From Arenibacter latericius DSM 15913 (GTDB lineage: Bacteria; Bacteroidota; Bacteroidia; Flavobacteriales; Flavobacteriaceae): a stretch of 64,000 bases of DNA. The DNA is taken from the NCBI RefSeq assembly GCF_000424985.1, contig NZ_AUKX01000001.1:124001-188000 (forward strand). The letters run 5' to 3'. Both the position numbers and the translations under genes were made by a program. The notes under the pieces were generated by a model that saw only the letters and a program-made list of their open reading frames with translations, did not search any database and was not told where the DNA came from. How positions within the stretch are numbered: position 1 is the first letter of the stretch; each line of letters starts with the position of its first letter. Below, piece after piece: positions 55,397 to 64,000 of the stretch.

Positions 55397-56911
55397 TTAT
55401 TTGTTTATGTGAAGTAATTCTTCGATATAATTCCTTTTATTAGAAAGTCTTGGAATCTTATGCTGACCACCTAATTTACCCTTAGACTTTAGCCAATCAT
55501 AAAATAGGTTTTCCCTAGCAATATGAACCTGGGGCAACCTCAGCGTAATATTATTATATCTTTTAGCTTCGTAATCTGAATTTAAAGATTTTAAAGCATT
55601 ATCCAGAAACTCAATAAAAATAGCCAATTCTTCTGGTTCCTTTCTAAATTCTATAATCCATTCATGCGCTCCCTTTTCTTTGCCTACCATAAAAATAGGC
55701 GCTACAGTATAATCTTTTATCTCTGCACCAGTTTTTTTACAGACCTGCTTTAAAGCCTCCTCTGCATTTTCTATAATTAACTCTTCTCCAAAAACATTAA
55801 TATGATGCTTTGTTCTTCCGGTAACCTTAATCCTATATGGGTTTATAGAAGTAAAACGCACCGTATCCCCAATCTTATAACGCCAAAGTCCGGCATTGGT
55901 GGTAATAACTATAGCATAATTAGTATTCAATTTAACGTTCCATAGGGGAATGGTACTTTCTTCGGGAGTATCATAATTATCCATCGGAATAAATTCATAA
56001 AAAATACCATAATCTAGCATCAACAAAAGTTCATCAGAATTATTTCTATCCTGAATAGCGAAAAAGCCCTCAGAGGCATTGTAGATCTCATAGTAGTTAA
56101 AACTTTTTCGTGGGAGCAATGCTGAATACTGTTCTTTATACGGAGTAAAGCTGACCCCTCCGTGAAAATAAACTTCTAGATTTTCCCATACCTGAAACAA
56201 ATGCTGATTCCCAGTTTCCTCCATCACTTTATTCAGAAGCACTAACATCCAAGAAGGCACTCCTGCCAAACTAGTAACATTCTCTTGGATACTCTCTTTT
56301 ATAATAGCCTCTAATTTAGATTCCCATTCACTCATAAGGGACACCTTATTACTAGGAGTACTACTTAATTCTGCCCAAAAAGGCATATTATCTATAAGGA
56401 TCGCGGAGAGGTCCCCAAAAGAGGTGCCGTTATCTTGATACATTTCTGTACTACCTCCAAGTCTAAGACTCTTTCCTGTAAAAAGTTGAGAGTTTTCATT
56501 ATTATTAAGGTACAGACAGAGTAAATCTTTTCCTGATTTAAAATGACAATCCTCTAACGCTTCGGTACTAACAGGAATAAATTTACTTTTAGCATTGGTA
56601 GTTCCGCTACTTTTAGCAAACCATTTAATACTCGTTGGCCAAAATATATTTTGCTCCCCTCTTCTAGACCTTTCTATCATAGGCTCTACTTCCTCATAGG
56701 TAACTATTGGCACCCGCTCCGCAAAAGTCTCATAATTGGAGATAGTATCAAATTCGTACTTCTTACCAATCTCAGTATCTTCAGCGATGGATAGCAATTG
56801 ATGCAATACCTCATCTTGGACTTCCTCTGGATATTTCAGAAAAAGTTCAATTTGATGGTATCTCTTTTTTAATAACCAAGATGCAATAGAATTAAATAAT
56901 GGTATTGGCAT
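55397..56911 (-). CDS. GH3 family acyl-adenylating protein
   Basis: This 504-residue protein matches the plant GH3/auxin-responsive family, an acyl-AMP-forming enzyme fold. SSGTTNAKSKFIPV near residue 103 is the P-loop-like ATP motif, YNASEGFFAIQD near residue 280 the acyl-binding/adenylation motif, and RYKIGDTVRF near residue 352 the hinge. Plant members join acids such as jasmonate or auxin to amino acids; bacterial homologues are of unknown substrate. The neighbour is a hydrolase-like protein without nucleophile. Confidence 0.88.
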   Translation of the reverse strand: MPIPLFNSIASWLLKKRYHQIELFLKYPEEVQDEVLHQLLSIAEDTEIGKKYEFDTISNYETFAERVPIVTYEEVEPMIERSRRGEQNIFWPTSIKWFAKSSGTTNAKSKFIPVSTEALEDCHFKSGKDLLCLYLNNNENSQLFTGKSLRLGGSTEMYQDNGTSFGDLSAILIDNMPFWAELSSTPSNKVSLMSEWESKLEAIIKESIQENVTSLAGVPSWMLVLLNKVMEETGNQHLFQVWENLEVYFHGGVSFTPYKEQYSALLPRKSFNYYEIYNASEGFFAIQDRNNSDELLLMLDYGIFYEFIPMDNYDTPEESTIPLWNVKLNTNYAIVITTNAGLWRYKIGDTVRFTSINPYRIKVTGRTKHHINVFGEELIIENAEEALKQVCKKTGAEIKDYTVAPIFMVGKEKGAHEWIIEFRKEPEELAIFIEFLDNALKSLNSDYEAKRYNNITLRLPQVHIARENLFYDWLKSKGKLGGQHKIPRLSNKRNYIEELLHINK

Positions 56912-57020
56912 TTTTAGGTATCTTTATCCAGATTTTTTACATCGGGAAGTTGTTTTATTTTAGCTAAAAATAGTTTTAATTGACTTCATAATCAAATAGA
57001 ATTTACATAAGATAATTTAT

Positions 57021-57815
57021 ATGCAGTACCAAGGAGTATTAAAAAAAATGGAAACAGAAATAGGAACCCCTATTCAATATTACTTAGTGTTTGAAGGGGA
57101 TTTCTTAAATGTAAACCAGGTGCTCAATAAGGAGCTTAAGATACAAATACTTGGCTACCAATGCTTAAATTGCGGCGAGGAAAGACCTATTTACCGCCAG
57201 GGATTTTGTCAGAGTTGTTTTTTTGACATTCCTTCTGCTGGGGATTGGATTATGCGCCCGGAACTAAGTACCGCACATTTAGGCCAAGAAGACAGGGATC
57301 TTGAGTACGAAAAAAAAGTTCAATTGCAGCCTCATATTGTGTATTTAGCCAATTCTAGCACCATTAAGGTAGGGGTAACCCGAAAAACTCAAGTCCCCAC
57401 GCGATGGATAGACCAAGGTGCACACGAGGCCATAGAAATTGTAGAAGTTCCCAATAGATATTTAGCAGGAATTACAGAAGTAGCCCTAAAAGACCATGTT
57501 GCAGATAAAACAAATTGGCGCAAGATGCTTACCAATGATGTAGTAGATGAGGATTTAGCAGAAATGCGGAACCACCTAAAACAATACATTCCTGAGGAAG
57601 CATTAGCCTATTATATAGAAAACAACAAGGAAACCCATTTAGAGTTTCCTGTTCTTCAATATCCTACAAAAGTAAAAAGTCTTAACCTTACTAAAACCCC
57701 TAATTACCAAGGGGCCCTTAAGGGCATTAAAGGCCAGTATCTTATTTTTGAAGACAATACTGTCTTTAATATTCGCAGTAACGAAGGCACTGTAATCTCT
57801 TTAGAAGTTAATTAA
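57021..57815 (+). CDS. DUF2797 protein, zinc-ribbon plus GIY-YIG-like
   Basis: The protein has 264 residues. Two CxxC pairs (C48, C51 and C63, C66) form a zinc ribbon. A VYLANSSTIKVGVTRKTQVPTRWIDQGA stretch split over residues 109-137 resembles a GIY-YIG nuclease core. Its function is not known. The last 8 bases overlap the 3' end of the convergent AsmA-like gene. Confidence 0.85.
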   Translation: MQYQGVLKKMETEIGTPIQYYLVFEGDFLNVNQVLNKELKIQILGYQCLNCGEERPIYRQGFCQSCFFDIPSAGDWIMRPELSTAHLGQEDRDLEYEKKVQLQPHIVYLANSSTIKVGVTRKTQVPTRWIDQGAHEAIEIVEVPNRYLAGITEVALKDHVADKTNWRKMLTNDVVDEDLAEMRNHLKQYIPEEALAYYIENNKETHLEFPVLQYPTKVKSLNLTKTPNYQGALKGIKGQYLIFEDNTVFNIRSNEGTVISLEVN

Positions 57816-60564
57816 CAGAATCTTTTTTAGTTTCTTCAGCTTCTTTTTTCTTACCAAAGATTCCGCCTAATATTTTTTTGGCGGCATCTTTTTGGGCCTC
57901 TTTTTGCGCTTCTTTACTTCCGGCTCCCACTGAATCTTTTTTAGCAACAGAGTCGGTTTGTTTTGCTCCACCACCAAAAAGTCCACCCAAAACATCTTTC
58001 ACCTTTTCTGCATTCTCCTTTTTAGTGGAATCAGTTGCCTTTTGATTCTTTGCTAAAATATCTCCTATAACATCCTTAGCCTTGTCTTTTCCTTTATTAA
58101 TCAATTTTTGTTTTTCTATTTCTACTAATTGGGCCGTTAGATTTTTAATCCCAGAAGTAAGATCAGTAGTAATTTTAGGACTGGTATACGCCCCTCCTAT
58201 ATTCGCTGTAATCGGAATAGTTAATTCCTCTAATGAAGACTCATCTATTCTAGCCATTAACTGATTTACTTCCTTCCCTAAATATTTAGCGGGCACCTGT
58301 ATGGTAGCCAAATAATTTAAAGTCTCGTCAAAAGAATGGCTTCCCGCAATATCAATAGCAAAATCTTTATAATTAATAGTAAATGGTTTTACTTTTACTA
58401 CGCCGTCTTCAAAATTAAGGGCAGTTTTTAAATCTTTTAAATTTAAATTTTCCAGATCTAGAAAATTCAACTTACTGTCTAAAGCTGCGAGCAGTGGAGC
58501 ATCTTTAGCTTCAATTTTACTTGTCATTAGCTCTGCTAATATATTTCCGGTTACCGTTAATAGATTAGGTGTAAAATCGTCATTTAACTTTCCAGAAATA
58601 TGCACCTCGGTATTCATAGCACCATGAAGTATTTTTGCAATTGGCGCTAAGGTTCTAAACATCTCTAGACCATTAAACGTTTCTGCTATACTAAAGTTAC
58701 TCATCCCTAAGTCCATAGCAAAGAGTGGAGTTTCTCCTTTTGTAGACACCTCTCCATTAAGTGCTAATTTACCATTAAAAAGAGAAGAGGACATATTAGA
58801 AAGGGTGGCTTTCTCATCTTTTATCGCAAGTGTTCCCTTAACATCTTTCAACCTTAGATTATCGTAGACCACTGTATTCGCACTAGCATTTATAATACAG
58901 TCTAAAAAGGATGGAATCTTAATTTTCTCTGCAGTTGGTGTTGGCGAATTTGAAGTCGATTTCTCTCCTTCCTTACTTACCTCATCGGTATCTGGAACCA
59001 TAAAATCTGCAATAGAAAAGGTATTAGAATTTAGGTTGAACCTACCTTCTACCTTTTCATTGTTAAACATAAAGCCCAAAAGGTTATCAATTGTACCCGT
59101 AGCATCAAAATCTGTACTTCCTGTCTTGCCCTTAAGTTCTGTTAAACTAACCGTAGTAGGATTAAAAGACACTGCAGTAGACTGCAAAATTACCGGGTTT
59201 GGAATTTCATCGGATTTATATTCAAAATCTTTTAGTTGCATCTTACCCGTAGTCTTGGTCTTCTCATACTCCTTGCGTTCTATGGAAGCCATATCAAAAG
59301 CAGTCGCGATATCTGCATTTAAAATACCCTTTAAATCCATTCCCGAAGGCACTGGGTAAGCTTTAGAGATATTTGCCAAATTCATTCTTCCATCCAGCTT
59401 CGCATCTACTTTAGTATTCCCCATTAGATCACGAATTTTGGCTACCATATTAAATTTATCCTCGTCTATCATAAAGGACAGTCTCCTAATATCTACAAAG
59501 GTATCTTCTGTTATTCCTGTAGTATTTGATATTTCCGTATCTATAAAAACATTCCTGACAGATTTTGGTAGATCGGGATATTTAAAAGACGCATTATCAG
59601 AATTTATATCAATTTTAAACTTGGGAATATGAAGATCATCTACAATACCCTTAAATTCTCCTGCAACTGTAAAGTTCCCTGTAGTAGTAACATTTTCTAT
59701 GTTTTTAGAGTAGACCTCTGGAATTACTGCTAAAAAGTTTTTAAAGTCTGATGAGGGAGTCCTAAAAGAAATATCTACTTCTTGATTGTCCTCGTTTAAC
59801 TTTACAAACCCCTCAAAAACTAAGGGTAATTGATTTACAAGTGCCTCATTCTTTAGAAAAGTATATTTGTTTTCGTTAAGATCTACCCCTATAAGCGCTT
59901 TTAGTTTAACAGGATTGCGATTTAAATATTTAGTGCTATCCATCATAAAAGATACCCGACCACTTGTCTCCGTATCTAGCTCGGAGGTATCCAAGGAAAG
60001 ATCTCCTTTCCCTATATGATCCATTTCATCTATAGTAAGATATATCCCCGAGGAAGCGTCCCCATAAATTATTACTGCGTCATTAATTTCATAAGATTCA
60101 AGAGACAAGGTAAATTCACCCGAAGCATCGGTGCTTGCCACCTCCTGCTTTCCATCATCGGCCAAGGCTATATCATAATTAGCATTTTCTTCCTTATCAA
60201 CTTTTATATTTAAGCGACCACCATCAACCTTAAGACTCTTAAGTATTATAGGTTCAGAAGCATCTTTCAACAATTCTTTTATGGACATGTTAAGAGATAC
60301 TCCTTTGGCAGCAAACAAGGTGTCTCCCTCAAAAGGAGCCCTATTAATTAAGGTGATATCCTTCATGATAACCCTAGCATAAGGGAAACTAGTAAATAAG
60401 GTAAGGTCTGCATCTGAAAAATCGAACGACGCATTAATACTATTATTCACTTTATTCTTAATGATGTCCGCAATTTTACCCTTTAAGAAAAATGGGGTTG
60501 CCACTAGTAACAATACCACTACCAAGAGAATACCTCCAACAATCTTTAAAATCTTACTTTTCAT
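57808..60564 (-). CDS. AsmA-like envelope protein with triplicated C-terminal motif
   Basis: The gene encodes 918 residues from the ATG at 60562-60564. One N-terminal transmembrane segment (about 5-27) precedes a long beta-rich repeat region typical of AsmA/TamB-like proteins, which bridge lipid transport between membranes. The last 130 residues hold three related amphipathic units with the cores KDVIGDILAK, KDVLGGLFGG and KKILGGIFGK, each followed by a charged Thr/Ser-Lys stretch. It overlaps the DUF2797 gene tail by 8 bases on the opposite strand. Confidence 0.88.
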   Translation of the reverse strand: MKSKILKIVGGILLVVVLLLVATPFFLKGKIADIIKNKVNNSINASFDFSDADLTLFTSFPYARVIMKDITLINRAPFEGDTLFAAKGVSLNMSIKELLKDASEPIILKSLKVDGGRLNIKVDKEENANYDIALADDGKQEVASTDASGEFTLSLESYEINDAVIIYGDASSGIYLTIDEMDHIGKGDLSLDTSELDTETSGRVSFMMDSTKYLNRNPVKLKALIGVDLNENKYTFLKNEALVNQLPLVFEGFVKLNEDNQEVDISFRTPSSDFKNFLAVIPEVYSKNIENVTTTGNFTVAGEFKGIVDDLHIPKFKIDINSDNASFKYPDLPKSVRNVFIDTEISNTTGITEDTFVDIRRLSFMIDEDKFNMVAKIRDLMGNTKVDAKLDGRMNLANISKAYPVPSGMDLKGILNADIATAFDMASIERKEYEKTKTTGKMQLKDFEYKSDEIPNPVILQSTAVSFNPTTVSLTELKGKTGSTDFDATGTIDNLLGFMFNNEKVEGRFNLNSNTFSIADFMVPDTDEVSKEGEKSTSNSPTPTAEKIKIPSFLDCIINASANTVVYDNLRLKDVKGTLAIKDEKATLSNMSSSLFNGKLALNGEVSTKGETPLFAMDLGMSNFSIAETFNGLEMFRTLAPIAKILHGAMNTEVHISGKLNDDFTPNLLTVTGNILAELMTSKIEAKDAPLLAALDSKLNFLDLENLNLKDLKTALNFEDGVVKVKPFTINYKDFAIDIAGSHSFDETLNYLATIQVPAKYLGKEVNQLMARIDESSLEELTIPITANIGGAYTSPKITTDLTSGIKNLTAQLVEIEKQKLINKGKDKAKDVIGDILAKNQKATDSTKKENAEKVKDVLGGLFGGGAKQTDSVAKKDSVGAGSKEAQKEAQKDAAKKILGGIFGKKKEAEETKKDSVN

Positions 60565-60787
60565 TCTATAATCTAATTTTTTAGTAATATAAATATCTAC
60601 CACAGACCTTACGATCTATATCCAATCTTATTTTGGCTCATTCAACTCCCACATCAATCCGTATAGCACCTTCTCTCAACATATTACGTTAATCTTCTTA
60701 GCACAAGCAACACTACACGCTATAAGTTTTATTTTCAACTACTTACTAGCAAAAGGATAAAACCTAAAATACTCTAATTTATTATCT

Positions 60788-61555
60788 TTAGATCTGTATT
60801 TCTTGATTTACCGTTAACTTAAATCGCCTTCTAAACAGATATACGAAAAAATAGAGAAAAGGGGTGTCCAAAACAGCAACAATTACCTTAAAAACAAATC
60901 CGCTAACTACTAGACCATAAAACATATCCCAAGGGAGGACACCAAAAACACATAAAAGCCCTACTACGGTAAAGGTATCTATAAACTGAGAAAGAAAGGT
61001 GGAGAAATTGTTCCGCAACCATAGGTGCTTTCCCTTAGTTATTTTCTTCCAAAAGTGATAGATTCCGATATCTATATACTGAGCAAAGAGATAGGCCATC
61101 ATAGAGGCAACTACCGCAATAGGAGATAGGGAAAACACCTGATTAAAAATCTCGTCATTTACAGGAGACCCTTCTATAGCAGGCACAAAATTTGCAATTA
61201 ACACAATTCCCATAGAGAATACAGAGGCGAAGATACCTGCCGTAACCACTTGGTTAGCTTTTTTTCTTCCATAAATCTCAGAGATAAGATCTGTTATTAA
61301 AAAGGTAATTGGATAGGGTAATACTCCCACCGAAATCTCAAAAAGTGGTGCACCAAATACGGTAAAGTCTCCAAAGGGATTCCAATAAAAGAACTTCTGA
61401 AATATAAGATTGGACACTACCAAGGAGGTAATGAACAAAGCACCTAGATAGAGGTATATTTTAAAGGCCAGTTTTCTATCGCCTTCCTTTAAGATGTGAT
61501 CCTCCATTACACTAGCAACATTTTTAATACCTGAACTGTTTTTAACACCCATCAT
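60788..61555 (-). CDS. yhhQ: Queuosine precursor transporter (YhhQ/VUT family)
   Basis: This 255-residue membrane protein has six or more hydrophobic segments. The VUT/YhhQ core is seen as PYPITFLITDLISEIYGRKKANQVV near residue 76 and the QYIDIGIYHFWKK and FLSQFIDTFTVVGL segments later. Family members import queuine or preQ precursors. It has its own promoter; a preQ1 riboswitch is not evident in the 154-base leader. Confidence 0.9.
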   Translation of the reverse strand: MMGVKNSSGIKNVASVMEDHILKEGDRKLAFKIYLYLGALFITSLVVSNLIFQKFFYWNPFGDFTVFGAPLFEISVGVLPYPITFLITDLISEIYGRKKANQVVTAGIFASVFSMGIVLIANFVPAIEGSPVNDEIFNQVFSLSPIAVVASMMAYLFAQYIDIGIYHFWKKITKGKHLWLRNNFSTFLSQFIDTFTVVGLLCVFGVLPWDMFYGLVVSGFVFKVIVAVLDTPFLYFFVYLFRRRFKLTVNQEIQI

Positions 61556-61587
61556 TTAATTGGGCATCCGTAATTCTACAATTTAAA

Positions 61588-61595
61588 CAAATGTA
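61588..61595 (-). promoter_or_regulatory. -7 box of yhhQ
   Basis: The minus strand reads TACATTTG, a perfect -7 match, 33 bases before the ATG. A TTG lies about 22 bases further upstream. Confidence 0.5.
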
Positions 61596-61709
61596 CACAA
61601 CCCTAACCAAATAGCTACAATTCACTATTAAGACCACTAATCTACCTCTTCAAAAACCTATTTAAAACAAAAAGTTTAAGCTAGTAACAATTAGTATCCC
61701 TAGTCTCCT

Positions 61710-63470
61710 CTATTGGATACGAAGTGTAAAAGGCATACGTGCCTGCACTCCTTTATTTTCCATAACAGAACGCACCTCTTTTAATATATTATACGCCTCT
61801 ACCCCTATTTCCTTTTCAATTAGCGCTTCCCTACCTTTTGTAGCTGTACCTCCATAATCTTCCATTAATTTTTCGAAGCCAGATTTATATTTAGGCAAAC
61901 GCTGTATACTATACTTATCTATTTCTGCCATTTCTGCCGCTGCGGCAATAGCATCATCTAATCCGCCTAATTCATCTACTAGTCCCAAACGTTTTGCATC
62001 TACCCCACTCCATACACGTCCTTGTGCCACGCTATCGGCTTGGGCAATAGTAATACCTCTACCTTCTGCCACGCGATCTAAAAACGTATTGTACACCTGT
62101 TCTATTTCTTCTTGCACCTTATTCCTAAAAGTATCTTGCATAGGTTTAAATAGGGAATATTCCACCGCATTTTTATTAGTTCCTACCTGCTCTGCATTCA
62201 CCCCAATATCCTCTGCTAATTCACTTAAATTAGGAACCGCACCAAAAACTCCTATAGATCCGGTAATAGTAGTAGGCTCTGCGTAAATCATATCGGCTCC
62301 TGCCGAAATATAATAACCTCCAGAAGCCGCTACATCTCCCATAGAAACAAGTACTGGCTTCACCTTCTTAGTAAGTTCTACTTCCCTCCAAATAATATCG
62401 GAAGTAAGTGCACTTCCACCTGGCGAATTTACCCTTAGCACAACAGCCTTAACATCTTCATCTTTCCTTGCTTTCTTTAAAGCCTCATTAATAATCCCTT
62501 GTCCAATAACATTAGGACCACCCTCTCCATATATAATCTCTCCTTGGGCATATATTACAGCAACCTTGTCTTTTCCCTTATTAAGTTTTTTCTTATTAGC
62601 CACCTTAATATAGTCGCTAATCCCCACATAATTAATATCCTCATCTGCTTCCACCCCTAGGGTTTCTTTCATCATTGTTTCATATTCATCATAATGAGCC
62701 ACCTGATCTATCAATCCAGAACGTAGTGCAAAATCGGTAGTTCTAGCCCCCAAAGTATCTGCAATTGTGTTTAGATTTTCTACTGCTAGTCCCCTACTCT
62801 CAGAAACATCTAAAAGTAAGGAAGCCCAAAGAGCATCTAGGAGTTCTTTTATCTGACTTCTATTAGCATCACTCATTTCATTGGCTAAGAAAGGTTCAAC
62901 AGCACTTTTATATTTCCCATGCCTGATGACTTCCATTTTAATACCGGATTTCTCTTGTAAATCCTTAAAAAAAAGCACCTCGGTAGACAAGCCTCTAAAG
63001 TCCATAGCCCCCACAGGGTTTAAGTAAACATCACTAGCTACACTAGCTAAATAATAATCTTGTTGAGTATAGAAGTCCCCATAGGCATAAACAAACTTTC
63101 CACTCTCACGAAACTCTTTTAAAGCATTACGTATAGCATGAGTTTGGGAAAGCCCTGCCATTAAAACACTGTTACTTATGCTAATTCCTTTTATCTTATC
63201 ATCTTCCTTGGCAACACGAATAGCGTGTAAAATCTCATCTAAACCTTGATTTATATTGAAAAGTCCGGCAAACGGGTCAGATTTATCCATTCCCACATAA
63301 TCATTAATCGGATATTCCAATTGCAATTCTAAGACCGAGTTGTCTTTCACTGCAACGGTACCATCTGCATTTCCGACCAATGCAGCAAAAATAAAAAACA
63401 TCACTAACAGGATTCCGAATGCTATTAATCCACCAATAATGGAGGCCAATAAATTTCTTAAAAACTTCAT
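61710..63470 (-). CDS. sppA: Signal peptide peptidase SppA (67-kDa type)
   Basis: The protein has 586 residues. An N-terminal membrane anchor (about 10-32) is followed by two tandem SppA domains. The catalytic Lys is in RHGKYKSAVEP near residue 186, and the Ser in GDVAASGGYYISAG near residue 381. SppA cleaves leftover signal peptides in the membrane. It is divergent from folK with a promoter before it. Confidence 0.95.
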   Translation of the reverse strand: MKFLRNLLASIIGGLIAFGILLVMFFIFAALVGNADGTVAVKDNSVLELQLEYPINDYVGMDKSDPFAGLFNINQGLDEILHAIRVAKEDDKIKGISISNSVLMAGLSQTHAIRNALKEFRESGKFVYAYGDFYTQQDYYLASVASDVYLNPVGAMDFRGLSTEVLFFKDLQEKSGIKMEVIRHGKYKSAVEPFLANEMSDANRSQIKELLDALWASLLLDVSESRGLAVENLNTIADTLGARTTDFALRSGLIDQVAHYDEYETMMKETLGVEADEDINYVGISDYIKVANKKKLNKGKDKVAVIYAQGEIIYGEGGPNVIGQGIINEALKKARKDEDVKAVVLRVNSPGGSALTSDIIWREVELTKKVKPVLVSMGDVAASGGYYISAGADMIYAEPTTITGSIGVFGAVPNLSELAEDIGVNAEQVGTNKNAVEYSLFKPMQDTFRNKVQEEIEQVYNTFLDRVAEGRGITIAQADSVAQGRVWSGVDAKRLGLVDELGGLDDAIAAAAEMAEIDKYSIQRLPKYKSGFEKLMEDYGGTATKGREALIEKEIGVEAYNILKEVRSVMENKGVQARMPFTLRIQ

Positions 63471-63495
63471 TTAAACAGGAATTAACAATAACTTA

Positions 63496-63503
63496 CAAAG
63501 ATA
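63496..63503 (-). promoter_or_regulatory. -7 box of sppA
   Basis: The minus strand reads TATCTTTG, a perfect TAnnTTTG match, 26 bases before the sppA ATG; a TTTG lies about 24 bases upstream. Confidence 0.5.
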
Positions 63504-63708
63504 GTCAATAGGAGTTTTAAGTTATTACAAATTAATACTTAATATTTCCATGATTATTATTTTTATTTACTGGATACAACCTAACAATACCCTGCATTCT
63601 CCAAATACTTTCAGTACCTAAGAGTGCTTCCCACCTTCTAAACTGCAATTTTGTTAATAACATTCCTTTCATCAAGTTGATTACTTTTATTTACTTTGCC
63701 ATCTCATT

Positions 63709-64000
63709 ATGATCGCAAGCGCAATAGCACATTTATCTTTAGGAAGTAATCTAGGAAACCGACTTAATCACCTACAAGAAGGCATCTTCCAAATCAATAC
63801 TCGTATTGGGAAGGTTACTAAGACTTCTCACGTATACGAAACTCCAGCTTGGGGTTTTGAAGGAGAACCCTTTTACAATGCTTGTGTTACCGTAGAAACT
63901 CAATTACCCCCTTCCAAAGTATTGGAGGAGTTGTTGCAAATTGAAGTTTTATTAGGCAGGGAAAGAAAACAAAGTAGCGGTTATGCTTCTAGAACTTTAG
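63709..64000 (+). CDS. folK: 2-amino-4-hydroxy-6-hydroxymethyldihydropteridine diphosphokinase (5' part, cut by window end)
   Basis: I translated this from the ATG at 63709-63711; 97 codons are present and the frame is open to the window end. HLSLGSNLGNR near residue 8, VYETPAWGFEGEPFYNACV near residue 42 and LLGRERKQSSGYASRTL at the end are typical of HPPK, which passes pyrophosphate to the pterin of folate. It begins the next plus-strand unit after divergent sppA. Confidence 0.95.
   Translation, partial: MIASAIAHLSLGSNLGNRLNHLQEGIFQINTRIGKVTKTSHVYETPAWGFEGEPFYNACVTVETQLPPSKVLEELLQIEVLLGRERKQSSGYASRTL

Noticed and set aside
61556-61709. preQ1 riboswitch before the queuosine precursor transporter
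   Set aside because: No preQ1 aptamer pattern (stem-loop with an A-rich tail pairing back) could be drawn in the 154-base leader.

Overview
The window looks like chromosomal core DNA of a marine-type member of the Flavobacteriaceae (Bacteroidota). The signs are AT-rich sequence, promoters of the Bacteroidota type (a -7 box TAnnTTTG), lineage-typical families (GLPGLI, DUF5686, DUF6089, 2TM domain, HEPN-fused sulfite reductase, relocated-Glu membrane pyrophosphatase), and typical gene strings such as CBS-nadK-DUF6089-uppS-bamA-ompH-ompH-murI and tig-clpP-clpX. I saw no tRNA, rRNA, CRISPR array, prophage or insertion sequence.

Region 1 (1-16 kb, all minus strand) is a sulfur, methionine and SAM block. 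A TrxR-like ferredoxin-NADP reductase (cut by the window start), a SUMT-type cobA and a siroheme sulfite reductase form one operon. A small DUF2061 membrane protein, cysH, cysD and cysN form a second. An Rrf2 regulator lies beside them, and a shared about 20-bp motif occurs once before the sulfite reductase and twice before the DUF2061 gene. Next come metZ, a single 1128-residue polypeptide that joins homoserine O-acetyltransferase, aspartate kinase and homoserine dehydrogenase, then metY and metK. metY has a clear SAM-I (S-box) riboswitch. metK has a different leader that fits the SAM-II/SAM-V pseudoknot class, placed directly after a near-consensus promoter. Together the block covers sulfate to sulfide, aspartate to O-acetylhomoserine, homocysteine synthesis and SAM.

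Region 2 (16-27 kb) holds a GLPGLI protein, a deoxynucleoside kinase, an App1-type phosphatase, an MgtC/DUF4010 membrane protein, a membrane pyrophosphatase with a soluble pyrophosphatase, a DUF5686 outer-membrane protein and pdhB. A GC-rich pair of palindromic repeats sits at 17.86-17.97 kb.

Region 3 (27-39 kb, mostly plus) holds etfB-etfA, a bifunctional nuclease, a CNT nucleoside transporter, a type II NADH dehydrogenase, thyA, then egtB-egtD (ergothioneine synthesis), a convergent CBM48 protein and a class-V PLP enzyme, then a 2TM protein and folA. The ergothioneine genes lie between the two folate/dTMP genes thyA and folA.

Region 4 (39-53 kb) is envelope biogenesis (murI, two OmpH/Skp paralogues, bamA, uppS, DUF6089, nadK, a CBS protein), divergent pdxJ and a hydrolase, a holin-like membrane protein behind a 22-A tract, and the chaperone/protease string tig-clpP-clpX.

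Region 5 (53-64 kb) holds glycerate kinase, an alpha/beta-hydrolase-like protein lacking its nucleophile, a GH3 family protein, DUF2797, an AsmA-like protein, a queuosine precursor transporter, sppA and the start of folK. All assignments were made by eye from motifs; no database search was run.
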